From contig CANCGU010000051.1 in assembly GCA_947377705.1 (NCBI GenBank), forward strand, positions 1-13,026: 13,026 nt of DNA, written 5' to 3'. The notes beneath the pieces were generated by a model that saw only the letters and a program-made list of their open reading frames with translations, did no database searches and had not been told where the DNA came from. Made by a program: the position numbers and the translations under genes. Shown piece by piece: positions 6,519-13,026 of this stretch (its first letter is position 1; each line of letters starts with the position of its first letter). The DNA comes from Comamonadaceae bacterium. GTDB lineage: Bacteria > Pseudomonadota > Gammaproteobacteria > Burkholderiales > Burkholderiaceae.

Positions 6519-7235
6519 ATGACTGCTGCCACCGAATTCGCCCCCGGCCTTGCCATCCAAGGCTTCAACGCCCCCCTGAAACTCCAAGACTTCAAACTCA
6601 TCGCGTTTGACATGGACTCGACGTTGATCAATATCGAGTGCATTGACGAAATTGCCGATGCCACAGGCCGCAAGGCGGAGGTGGCAGCCATCACTGAGGC
6701 GGCGATGCGCGGTGAGATTGCCGATTTCAAAGAGAGCTTGCGCCGCCGTTTGGCTTTGCTCAAAGGCGCGCCCGAGTCAGCCTTGCATGAGGTGTTTGAG
6801 GAGCGTTTGCGCCTGAACCCCGGCGCCAAGACTTTGGTGGACACCTGCAAATCCCACGGCATGAAGGTGCTGTTGGTCAGCGGTGGCTTCACCTTCTTTG
6901 CTGACCGCGTGTGCGAGATGTTGAACATCGATTTTTCGCGCAGCAACGTGCTCGACATCGCCGACGGTCACCTGACGGGCCGCGTGGTGATGCAAGACTG
7001 GGGCGATATTTGTGATGGCGCTGAAAAGCGCAAGATGCTGCTACAGGTCTGTGCGCACATGGGCATACAGCCCAGCCAAGCCATTGCCATGGGCGATGGC
7101 GCCAACGACTTGCCCATGATGGGTGAGGCGGGCTTGTCAGTGGCCTACCACGCCAAACCCAAAGTGCGTGAGCAAGCCATGGTGGCCATCAACGAAGGTG
7201 GCTTGGATCGCTTGCTGGAAGTGGTGAAGCCATAA
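6519..7235 (+). CDS. serB: Phosphoserine phosphatase SerB (short form)
   Basis: A 238-residue HAD-superfamily phosphatase that hydrolyses O-phosphoserine to L-serine, the last step of serine synthesis (EC 3.1.3.3). HAD motif I is FDMDST, with Asp31 as nucleophile and Asp33 as acid/base. A cap region follows (ECIDEIADATGRKAEVAAIT). Motif II is VSGGF with Ser121, the motif III lysine is probably Lys170, and motif IV is GDGANDLPM with Asp193 and Asp197. The N-terminal ACT-like regulatory domain of the roughly 320-residue E. coli protein is absent; only about 25 residues precede the catalytic domain. It lies 26 bases after mfd and is probably cotranscribed, although the two share no pathway. Its 3' end converges on uvrC with 60 bases between. 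A different HAD specificity is unlikely given the full SerB pattern. Confidence 0.94.
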   Translation: MTAATEFAPGLAIQGFNAPLKLQDFKLIAFDMDSTLINIECIDEIADATGRKAEVAAITEAAMRGEIADFKESLRRRLALLKGAPESALHEVFEERLRLNPGAKTLVDTCKSHGMKVLLVSGGFTFFADRVCEMLNIDFSRSNVLDIADGHLTGRVVMQDWGDICDGAEKRKMLLQVCAHMGIQPSQAIAMGDGANDLPMMGEAGLSVAYHAKPKVREQAMVAINEGGLDRLLEVVKP

Positions 7236-7285
7236 GGCACAAGAGCGCGCCTGCAAGGTACGCGCATCAACGGCACGCGTATTCA

Positions 7286-7301
7286 CGCTGAGCGCTCAGC
7301 G
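7286..7301. repeat. 16-base perfect palindrome over the uvrC stop codon
   Basis: CGCTGAGCGCTCAGCG reads the same on both strands and covers the uvrC TGA (7298-7296). As RNA it could form a six-base stem with a GCGC loop. No run of T follows on either strand, so it is not a classical terminator for serB or uvrC, although it sits where both need to end. The rest of the 60-base gap shows nothing further. Confidence 0.5.
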
Positions 7302-9254
7302 CAGCGCGTTGTAAATCGTTTGCGCTAACTCTTCTGAGATACCTTCCACCGTACACAGGTCTGCCACGCTGGCGTCACCCACGCCGCGTGCGCCACCAAA
7401 GCGCTGCAAAAGCTTGGCGCGTTTCTTCGGCCCCACACCCGGAATTTCCTCAAGCTTGCTGCCACCCACACGCACTTTGGCGCGTGCGGCACGCATGCCG
7501 GTGATGGCAAAGCGGTGCGCTTCGTCACGGATTTGCGCGACCAACATCAAGGCGGCGGAGTCACGGCCTAGGTAGACCTTCTCGCGGCCATCGGCAAACA
7601 CCAGCTCTTCTAGGCCCACTTTGCGGCCCTCGCCTTTTTCCACGCCCACGATGCGCGACAGGTCGAGCCCGAGCGACTCAAACACCTCACGCGCCATGCT
7701 CACTTGGCCTTTGCCGCCATCAATCAGCACCAGGTCGGGCAGCTTGCCCTCGCCCGCACGCACGGCCTCGGCCAACTTACTGTAGCGGCGCACCAGTACT
7801 TGGCGCATGGCGGCGTAATCGTCACCACCGGTGATGCCCTCGATGTTGTAACGGCGGTATTCCGCGCTTTGCATTTTGTGGTGATGAAACACAACGCACG
7901 AGGCCTGCGTGGACTCACCCGAGGTGTGCGAAATGTCAAAGCACTCGACGCGGAACTGTTCCAAATCCTCAGGGGCCAAGTCAAGCGCATCCACCAGCGC
8001 ACGCGTGCGGGCTTGTTGCGAACCTTCTTCGGCCAACAATCGCGCCAGTTGAATGTCGGCATTTTGCTGCGCCATTTCTAGCCATACGCGGCGTTGCTCG
8101 CGTGGGTTGTGAACCGCGGCAATCTTGACGCCGGTTTGTTCGGTCAACGCTTGCAGTAGCTCTTTGTCCACCGCGTGGCTGGTGATGAGCGCGGGCGGCA
8201 CGGGCACATCCAAATAGTGTTGACTCAAAAATGCCTCTAGCACTTCGGTGGGCTCGGCATCGTCTACATGCACAGGGAAGTAAGGGCGGTCACCCAAATG
8301 TCGGCCACCGCGCACCATAGCCAAGTTGACACACGCTTTACCGCCCTGCACTTTGACGGCGAGGATGTCCACGTCTTGGTCGCCCACGGTGTCCACCGCT
8401 TGTTGATGCAGCACTTTAGACAGCGCGCTCATTTGATTGCGCAGCTCGGCGGCTTGTTCAAACTCTAGCTTCTCGGCGTGCGACATCATGCGCGCTTCGA
8501 TGCTACCCATCACCTCTTGAGTTTCACCGCGCAGCAAGCGCATGGCGCTGTCCACATCGCGCTGGTAGTCAGGCACAGAAATCAGGCCCACACACGGCCC
8601 TGAGCAACGCTTGATTTGATACAACAAACACGGGCGCGTGCGGTTGTTGAACACCGTGTCTTCACAGGTGCGCAAGCGAAACACTTTTTGCAACAGCTGA
8701 ATGGCTTCACGCACCGCCCACACGCTGGGGTACGGGCCGAAGTAGTCGTGGCGTTTGTCCACCGCGCCGCGGTAGTAAACAACTCGGGGTACTTGTTGGG
8801 GGTTCACGCTCAGGTGGTTGACCGTGTTGGGATTGGCCGTGCTCGATTTGGCCATGCCAACTTGCAATGAAGCCTGCTTTGCAGCGTTATCGGCCTTCAC
8901 CGCCACGCCACGCGTCATCTTCAAATACGGGTAGCTCTTGTCGTCACGGAACAAGATGTTGTACTTGGGCTTGAGCGTTTTGATGAGGTTGTTTTCCAGC
9001 AGAAGCGCTTCTGCCTCTGAGCGCACCACCGTGGTTTCCATGCGCACGATCTTGCTCACCATGTGGCCAATGCGTGAGCCACCGTGATCTTTCTGGAAAT
9101 AGCTGGTCACCCGCTTTTTCAGGTTGATGGCTTTGCCCACGTACAGCACTTGCTCTTGCGCATCAAAGTAGCGGTACACGCCGGGCAACGCAGGCAAGCT
9201 GGCCACCAGCTCTAACAGCTCGGGCGGATGGCGTGGTGCGGTTTTTTCTTCCAT
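7296..9254 (-). CDS. uvrC: Excinuclease ABC subunit C (UvrC)
   Basis: A 652-residue nuclease that makes both incisions around a lesion handed over by UvrAB in nucleotide excision repair. The N-terminal GIY-YIG domain (3' incision) has LPGVY at 23-27, YVGKA at 38-42 and Arg48, then [16 protein letters not shown] motif that contacts UvrB lies at about 255-285 ([15 protein letters not shown]). The RNase H-like domain (5' incision) has Asp440 (FDISH), Asp512 (LIDGGKGQ) and His580 (DEAHRF), equivalent to Asp399, Asp466 and His538 in E. coli. C-terminal helix-hairpin-helix repeats ([14 protein letters not shown]) end the protein. It is about 40 residues longer than E. coli UvrC, mainly through a Ser/Asn/Gln-rich insertion at about 115-156. 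The start is ATG 9254; the frame stays open to 9404, but that extension lies over earP. It is divergent from earP by 25 bases and convergent with serB. Confidence 0.96.
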   Translation of the reverse strand: MEEKTAPRHPPELLELVASLPALPGVYRYFDAQEQVLYVGKAINLKKRVTSYFQKDHGGSRIGHMVSKIVRMETTVVRSEAEALLLENNLIKTLKPKYNILFRDDKSYPYLKMTRGVAVKADNAAKQASLQVGMAKSSTANPNTVNHLSVNPQQVPRVVYYRGAVDKRHDYFGPYPSVWAVREAIQLLQKVFRLRTCEDTVFNNRTRPCLLYQIKRCSGPCVGLISVPDYQRDVDSAMRLLRGETQEVMGSIEARMMSHAEKLEFEQAAELRNQMSALSKVLHQQAVDTVGDQDVDILAVKVQGGKACVNLAMVRGGRHLGDRPYFPVHVDDAEPTEVLEAFLSQHYLDVPVPPALITSHAVDKELLQALTEQTGVKIAAVHNPREQRRVWLEMAQQNADIQLARLLAEEGSQQARTRALVDALDLAPEDLEQFRVECFDISHTSGESTQASCVVFHHHKMQSAEYRRYNIEGITGGDDYAAMRQVLVRRYSKLAEAVRAGEGKLPDLVLIDGGKGQVSMAREVFESLGLDLSRIVGVEKGEGRKVGLEELVFADGREKVYLGRDSAALMLVAQIRDEAHRFAITGMRAARAKVRVGGSKLEEIPGVGPKKRAKLLQRFGGARGVGDASVADLCTVEGISEELAQTIYNALR

Positions 9255-9260
9255 CCCTGT

Positions 9261-9272
9261 ATTGTGGACAAT
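9261..9272. promoter_or_regulatory. Palindromic -10-like dyad shared by divergent uvrC and earP
   Basis: ATTGT-GG-ACAAT fills the centre of the 25-base gap. On the plus strand GACAAT (9267-9272) ends seven bases before the earP GTG at 9280. On the minus strand CACAAT (9266-9261) ends six bases before the uvrC ATG at 9254. Each matches the -10 consensus at four of six positions, including the key A and last T. Neither gene has a good Shine-Dalgarno. Clear -35 boxes are not visible. Confidence 0.35.
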
Positions 9273-9279
9273 CTGAGAC

Positions 9280-10404
9280 GTGAAATCCGATACCCATTCA
9301 TCACCCAGCCTGCACTGGGATATTTTTTGTCGCGTCATCGACAACCACGGCGACCTTGGCGTGTGCTGGCGACTGTGCGCTGATCTCGCACTGCGCGGCC
9401 ACAACGTGCGGCTATGGGGAGACGATGCATCGGCTTTAGCTTGGATGGCTCCACAGGGTTGCGCAGGTGTCGCTGTTCACGCGTGGCCCGACACTGCTGC
9501 ACTGCAAGCTTTAGGGCAAGACGCAACATTCCAAATCGGCGACGTGGTGGTCGAAGCCTTCGGCTGCGAGCTACCCGAAGCGTTTCAAGCACTTATGGCG
9601 CAAGGCACATCGCCTGCGTGGATCAACCTCGAATACTTGAGCGCCGAAGGCTACGTGGCACGTTCGCATGGTTTGGCTTCACCCGTGATGAGTGGTCCTG
9701 GACGCGGGATGACCAAATGGTTTTTCTTTCCGGGATTCACACCAGACACGGGGGGTTTGTTGCGCGAGCCAGATTTATCTGCCCGACAAGCAGTGTTTCA
9801 ACGACAAGCATGGCTAAGCGCATTGCCGCTAGACAAACCCATTGCAGCCAACGAACAAGTCATCAGTATGTTTTGCTACGAACCCCCAGCCTTGCCCGAA
9901 TTGCTAAAGCAACTCAGCCAAGCAGACACCCACACCCGCTTGCTGGTCGCTCAAGGCCGCCCAAGCGCAGCCGTAGCAGCAGCAGCCCAAGCCCTGCACA
10001 TGCCCAGCAGCGGCACAAGCCAGCTGTACATCAGCCAACTGCCCTACCTCAGCCAAACCGACTTTGACCACTTACTGTGGACTTGCGACTTCAACTTTGT
10101 GCGTGGCGAAGACTCGCTGGTACGTGCTCTATGGGCAGGCAAACCGTTTGTATGGCACATTTACCCGCAAGACGATTTAGCTCACCACGACAAGCTGCAT
10201 GCCTTTGAAACGGCGCTGGAGATGCCCGCCGATTTAAGAAAATTTGACGCGGTTTGGAATGGCTTAGAAACAGGGCCACTTCCAGCGCTATCCCGCACAG
10301 CCATTGACGCTTGGCGTGGTTGGAGCCATCAAACACAGCAGCGTTTATGGGCTCAAACCGACCTCACAAGCCAATTGGTCAGTTTTGCGGCCCAAAAACG
10401 CTAA
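9280..10404 (+). CDS. earP: EF-P arginine-32 rhamnosyltransferase EarP
   Basis: A 374-residue inverting glycosyltransferase (GT-B fold, family GT104). It transfers rhamnose from dTDP-L-rhamnose to Arg32 of elongation factor P, activating it for polyproline translation. Seen: [20 protein letters not shown] near the N-terminus, with Asp21 and Asp25 corresponding, by my recollection, to the essential Asp13 and Asp17 of the Pseudomonas putida enzyme; and the nucleotide-sugar site segment [20 protein letters not shown], with Arg275, Glu277 and Asp278. The segment [17 protein letters not shown] follows, as in the family. The start is GTG 9280: an in-frame TGA lies immediately upstream (9274-9276) and no other start codon comes before the conserved region. 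efp follows after 72 bases, and EF-P carries Arg32, so enzyme and substrate are neighbours. The dTDP-rhamnose genes are not in this window. Confidence 0.93.
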   Translation: MKSDTHSSPSLHWDIFCRVIDNHGDLGVCWRLCADLALRGHNVRLWGDDASALAWMAPQGCAGVAVHAWPDTAALQALGQDATFQIGDVVVEAFGCELPEAFQALMAQGTSPAWINLEYLSAEGYVARSHGLASPVMSGPGRGMTKWFFFPGFTPDTGGLLREPDLSARQAVFQRQAWLSALPLDKPIAANEQVISMFCYEPPALPELLKQLSQADTHTRLLVAQGRPSAAVAAAAQALHMPSSGTSQLYISQLPYLSQTDFDHLLWTCDFNFVRGEDSLVRALWAGKPFVWHIYPQDDLAHHDKLHAFETALEMPADLRKFDAVWNGLETGPLPALSRTAIDAWRGWSHQTQQRLWAQTDLTSQLVSFAAQKR

Positions 10405-10407
10405 AAT
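10402..10407 (+). promoter_or_regulatory. Candidate efp promoter -10 over the earP stop codon
   Basis: TAAAAT (five of six to the -10 consensus) starts on the earP TAA and would give efp a leader of about 63 bases. The -35 side is poor: TTGGTC at 10375-10380 is 21 bases away, too far. The leader contains the inverted repeat GCAGCT-TG-AGCTGC (10430-10443) and a weak AAGAAAA purine run before the efp ATG. efp could instead depend on earP transcription. Confidence 0.3.
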
Positions 10408-10476
10408 AAGTGGCTTTGCGAACTCCGTCGCAGCTTGAGCTGCACGGGCCACATACCTCTAAGAAAACCTCACACT

Positions 10477-11031
10477 ATGAAAACCGCTCAAGAAATCCGC
10501 GTTGGCAACGTCATCATGCACGGCAAGGACCCCATGGTTGTCCTGCGCACCGAATACCAACGTGGCGGTCGTGGCTCGTCCACCGTTCGCATGAAATTGA
10601 AAAGCTTGATCGCCAACTTCGGTACCGAAGTGGTGTTCAAGGCCGACGACAAGATGGACCAAGTCATCTTGGACAAAAAAGATTGCACCTACTCTTACTT
10701 CGCTGACCCGATGTATGTCTGCATGGACGCTGACTTCAACCAATACGAAGTCGAAGCCAGCAACATGGGCGACGCCCTGAATTACCTCGAAGACGGCATG
10801 GAACTCGAAGTGGTGTTCTACGACGAAAAAGCCATCTCTGTGGAATTGCCCACCAACGTCGTGCGCGAAATCACTTGGACTGAGCCCGCTGTCAAAGGCG
10901 ACACCTCAGGCAAAGTGTTGAAGCCCGCCAAATTGGCAACCGGCTTCGAAGTAGCTGTGCCATTGTTCGTAGCGCAAGGCGACAAAGTTGAAGTCGACAC
11001 ACGCACGGGCGAATACCGCAAGCGCGTCTAA
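10477..11031 (+). CDS. efp: Translation elongation factor P, Arg32 (EarP-type)
   Basis: A 184-residue three-domain protein. It binds between the ribosomal P and E sites and speeds peptide bond formation at consecutive prolines. Domain I (about 1-62) is KOW-like and carries the modification loop YQRGGRGSS (27-35). Arg32 is at the tip, the residue rhamnosylated by EarP in Pseudomonas and Neisseria, instead of the Lys34 used by the EpmA (GenX/PoxA) pathway in E. coli. Domains II and III are OB-like and end in the family signature around [17 protein letters not shown]. The start is ATG 10477 ([12 protein letters not shown]). Codon choice is strongly biased, as expected of a highly expressed gene. 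It follows earP by 72 bases and is closed by a strong terminator. Confidence 0.97.
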   Translation: MKTAQEIRVGNVIMHGKDPMVVLRTEYQRGGRGSSTVRMKLKSLIANFGTEVVFKADDKMDQVILDKKDCTYSYFADPMYVCMDADFNQYEVEASNMGDALNYLEDGMELEVVFYDEKAISVELPTNVVREITWTEPAVKGDTSGKVLKPAKLATGFEVAVPLFVAQGDKVEVDTRTGEYRKRV

Positions 11032-11044
11032 ACCTCATAGGTTT
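11030..11044 (+). repeat. Short hairpin at the efp stop codon
   Basis: AAACCT (11030-11035) and AGGTTT (11039-11044) pair around the loop CAT, overlapping the last bases of the efp stop. It precedes the terminator hairpin by seven bases. It may protect or shape the 3' end of the mRNA; no function is shown. Confidence 0.4.
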
Positions 11045-11051
11045 ACAAAAC

Positions 11052-11076
11052 AAAGGCTCCTTAGGGAGCCTTTTTT
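11052..11076 (+). terminator. Rho-independent terminator of efp
   Basis: AAAGGCTCC (11052-11060), loop TTAG (11061-11064) and GGAGCCTTT (11065-11073) form a 9-bp stem running into a T tract that ends at 11076. It begins 20 bases after the efp stop and separates efp from the LOG-family gene. Confidence 0.92.
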
Positions 11077-11099
11077 CATGGCCACGTCAAGCGAACCGC

Positions 11100-11105
11100 T
11101 AACAT
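11100..11105 (+). promoter_or_regulatory. -10-like hexamer directly before the LOG-family gene
   Basis: TAACAT ends six bases before ATG 11112. Only 35 bases lie between the efp terminator T tract and this ATG, so a promoter placed between them must start transcription very near the ATG. No clear -35 is seen. The arrangement suggests a leaderless message or read-through from efp. Confidence 0.35.
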
Positions 11106-11111
11106 AGCGCC

Positions 11112-11975
11112 ATGGATGGAATGCTTGACCCTCACGACCGAAGAATTGCTGAAGCTTGGGAAACACTGAAGGCGCAGTCGCCGACAGGTGACACCTTGTC
11201 CCCCGAGTCCAACCGACTTGCTTTTGCAGACCCTGAGTTTTTGCTACGCCGTGAAACGCGCGGCATTCGCTTCCAACTGGAAATGCTCAAACCAGACTTG
11301 GCACAACAAGCCTTGGGTATTGAACACACCGTGGTGGTGTTCGGCAGCGCACGCTTCAGAAGTGAAGAGGCTGCACACAGCTTGTTGATTAAAGCGCGCG
11401 ACACCGGCAACGAGCAGGCCATCACAGAAGCCGAAACCTTGGTTCGCAACGCACGGTTTTATGAACAATCTCGTGCGCTGGCGCACCTCATCACCAAAGA
11501 CTGTGAACACCGAACCAACGGCCGCAAGTTTTACATTTGCACAGGAGGTGGCCCTGGCATCATGGAGGCCGCCAACCGTGGGGCGGCTGAGGCAGGCGGC
11601 ATCAGCGTGGGCTTGAACATTGCCTTGCCACATGAACAAACACCCAACCCCTACATCACCCCAGGCTTAAGTTTTAAATTCCATTACTTTGCGCTGCGCA
11701 AGATGCACTTCATGATGCGCGCCAAGGCTTTGGTGGCCTTCCCCGGTGGCTTTGGCACGTTGGATGAGCTGTTTGAAACCCTCACCTTGGTGCAATGCAA
11801 AAAAGCAAAGCCTGTCCCCATCGTTTTGTTTGGCAGCAGTTATTGGAAGCGCTTGTTCAATATCTCCGTGATGATCGAAGAAGGCGTGATTTCCGCCGCA
11901 GATGCCGAGTTATTCAAATACAGCGACAGCGTCGAAGAGTCATGGAAATTTATTCGTGCGTTTTATGAACTCTGA
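11112..11975 (+). CDS. LOG-family protein (TIGR00730-like Rossmann-fold phosphoribohydrolase)
   Basis: A 287-residue soluble protein of the LOG / 'lysine decarboxylase-like' family. Characterised members cleave nucleoside 5'-monophosphates, including cytokinin ribotides, to free base and ribose 5-phosphate. Seen: Rossmann start VVVFGSAR (74-81), CTGGGPGIMEAANRGA (143-158), LRKMHFMMRAKALVAF and the defining motif PGGFGTLDE (211-219). It is longer than typical LOG proteins of about 190 residues. An N-terminal extension of about 70 residues includes a charged helical stretch, and there is a longer segment between FGSAR and the GGGPG loop. The lysine decarboxylase name still found for such proteins is misleading. 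The start is ATG 11112; ATG 11121 is a close alternative. There is no good Shine-Dalgarno. It follows the efp terminator and overlaps the convergent transporter gene by 26 bases. Substrate unknown. Confidence 0.85.
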   Translation: MDGMLDPHDRRIAEAWETLKAQSPTGDTLSPESNRLAFADPEFLLRRETRGIRFQLEMLKPDLAQQALGIEHTVVVFGSARFRSEEAAHSLLIKARDTGNEQAITEAETLVRNARFYEQSRALAHLITKDCEHRTNGRKFYICTGGGPGIMEAANRGAAEAGGISVGLNIALPHEQTPNPYITPGLSFKFHYFALRKMHFMMRAKALVAFPGGFGTLDELFETLTLVQCKKAKPVPIVLFGSSYWKRLFNISVMIEEGVISAADAELFKYSDSVEESWKFIRAFYEL

Positions 11976-13026
11976 GCAAATACGCACTGCGTGAGCCAAA
12001 CCCCACCAAGGCTGACACACACCAAAACACCCCGCTAATGCCGATGACAGTACCTGCTGCACCAAACACCATAGGCATCAGTACGCTGGATGCATTGATG
12101 CCCATCAAACGCAAACCCAAGGCCTCACCATGCCGATGCTCTGGCGTGATTTGGTGCAACGTGCTCATGACCATGGGTTGAACGCCACCCAGAGACAAGC
12201 CCAGCAGCAACGAACACCCCCCCATCAGCCAAGCGGTTTGGGTAAACGGGTAAACCGCCAACATGAATGAGGTGATCAGCATCGCACCTGTGATGACTTG
12301 CCATTCATGCAAACGTGCGGCAATGAACGGCATCATCATGCGAATGAAGGCGGCGGCCAAAGCAAACACACCCAAAATAGCACCAATCGCGGAAGCACTG
12401 AGGCCGCGTTCGTGGCCCAAAATGGGCACGACAAAAGTATGCACATCCCAACACGCGGACAAAAACCAATTGACCATCAGCAGACGGCGAAACATGGGTT
12501 CGTTCAACAAATCCCAAGCGCTGTTTTTTTCATGACCTTCAGGCTTGGTCGCTTTGGGTAACTCATGCGCTTGGCGTATCCACCACCAAGCAATCACGGG
12601 TAGCGCAGCCATGGCCGCAAACGCCCATTGAAAGCCTGCATGGTCAATCAACAAACCCGCGGTGAACGGGCCAATGAAGTTAGAGAACGCCGGCGCAATC
12701 GACAGCCAGCTGAACGCTTGTTTCATTTGTGCCACACCTTGCGCGGCACGCCCCACATGGCGTTGCAAGGCGATGATGGCTAAACCTGTGGCACCGCCTG
12801 TCATCAAAGCACTGAAACACAACACAGAAAAGATAGGCCACATCGCTGCAGCCCCCGCGCCCGTTACGCACATGAGCACGCTCCACATCACAGGGCGCTT
12901 CAAGCCGTGTAAATCAGCATAACGACCAGCGGGCAACGCCAAGAACACCTGCGTCAAGGCAAACATGGCGAGCAACACGCCTACCGCGGCTTCGCTTTGG
13001 CCGTTGCGCAAAGCCAGCAAAGGTGC
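11950..13026 (-). CDS. Major facilitator superfamily transporter, N-terminus beyond the right edge
   Basis: About 358 residues of an inner-membrane MFS carrier. The frame is open to the last base of the window and no convincing start is present. A TTG at 13020-13018 is in frame but falls inside the first conserved region, so the gene almost certainly continues right. The visible part lacks TM1. It begins in the TM1-TM2 loop, then TM2 (VGVLLAMFALTQVFLALPAG) leads to the motif A loop GRYADLHGLKRP. About ten more hydrophobic helices follow, with a charged central loop (RQAHELPKATKPEGHEKN) between TM6 and TM7. The C-terminus is LLRVHKTHE. The last nine codons including the stop overlap the end of the LOG-family gene on the other strand. 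Substrate and subfamily cannot be told from the sequence; a drug or metabolite exporter is possible. Confidence 0.88.
   Translation of the reverse strand, partial: APLLALRNGQSEAAVGVLLAMFALTQVFLALPAGRYADLHGLKRPVMWSVLMCVTGAGAAAMWPIFSVLCFSALMTGGATGLAIIALQRHVGRAAQGVAQMKQAFSWLSIAPAFSNFIGPFTAGLLIDHAGFQWAFAAMAALPVIAWWWIRQAHELPKATKPEGHEKNSAWDLLNEPMFRRLLMVNWFLSACWDVHTFVVPILGHERGLSASAIGAILGVFALAAAFIRMMMPFIAARLHEWQVITGAMLITSFMLAVYPFTQTAWLMGGCSLLLGLSLGGVQPMVMSTLHQITPEHRHGEALGLRLMGINASSVLMPMVFGAAGTVIGISGVFWCVSALVGFGSRSAYLLRVHKTHE

Noticed and set aside
9263..9271. DnaA-box-like TGTGGACAA
   Set aside because: A single near match (one base off) with no cluster or AT-rich unwinding region; better explained as part of the uvrC/earP dyad.
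9257..9272. LexA-box-like CTGT...ACAA upstream of uvrC
   Set aside because: The spacing is seven rather than eight bases and the right half lacks the final G of ACAG, so an SOS site is not supported.
9255..9404. N-terminal extension of UvrC by 50 residues
   Set aside because: The frame is open, but the added residues lie over the earP start and resemble no UvrC; the family N-terminus fits ATG 9254.
9414..10067. 217-codon plus-strand open frame in another frame of earP
   Set aside because: Arg/Ser-rich translation overlapping a well-supported EarP reading frame; no motif.
13018..13020. TTG as the start of the MFS transporter
   Set aside because: Would remove TM1 and begin within the conserved loop; the frame remains open to the window edge, so the gene is simply cut off.
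1..13026. Mobile elements, CRISPR arrays, tRNA/rRNA genes, toxin-antitoxin or defence genes
   Set aside because: Looked for and not seen: all sizeable frames are housekeeping genes with family motifs, and no spaced repeats or cloverleaf-like segments were found by eye.

Overview
The window reads as an ordinary chromosomal segment of a betaproteobacterium. Comamonadaceae (the Limnohabitans/Rhodoferax neighbourhood of Burkholderiales) is the best guess. The reasons are moderately high GC, short spacers, the style of IspD, Mfd and RelA, and an EF-P with arginine at residue 32 beside the rhamnosyltransferase EarP. No mobile element, CRISPR array, tRNA, rRNA or phage gene was seen. No stretch longer than about 105 bases lacks a gene.

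Left part (1-2945): the 5' end of relA (stringent response) runs leftward off the window, divergent from a D-3-hydroxybutyrate dehydrogenase gene (polyhydroxybutyrate use). An AT-rich spacer with nested, co-centred inverted repeats then leads into a small helix-turn-helix regulator of unknown target. That gene converges on ispD-ispF, two steps of the MEP isoprenoid pathway. A strong rho-independent terminator for the regulator lies inside the ispF coding sequence.

Middle (3004-9254): mfd and serB point right and uvrC points left to meet them. Mfd couples stalled RNA polymerase to nucleotide excision repair and UvrC makes the repair incisions, so two repair genes flank a serine-biosynthesis phosphatase. 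ispD/mfd and uvrC/earP are tight divergent pairs, each with a palindromic -10-like element in a very short spacer.

Right part (9280-13026): earP and efp form a modification pair. EarP rhamnosylates EF-P at Arg32, which lets EF-P rescue ribosomes stalled on polyproline. A clear terminator follows efp. Next come a LOG-family (nucleotide phosphoribohydrolase-like) gene and, overlapping it tail to tail by 26 bases, a major facilitator transporter whose N-terminus is beyond the right edge.

I found no convincing new multi-gene system. The points most worth a second look are cis-level: the terminator embedded in ispF, the symmetric dyads before the unknown regulator, and the SD-poor, possibly leaderless starts at several genes.
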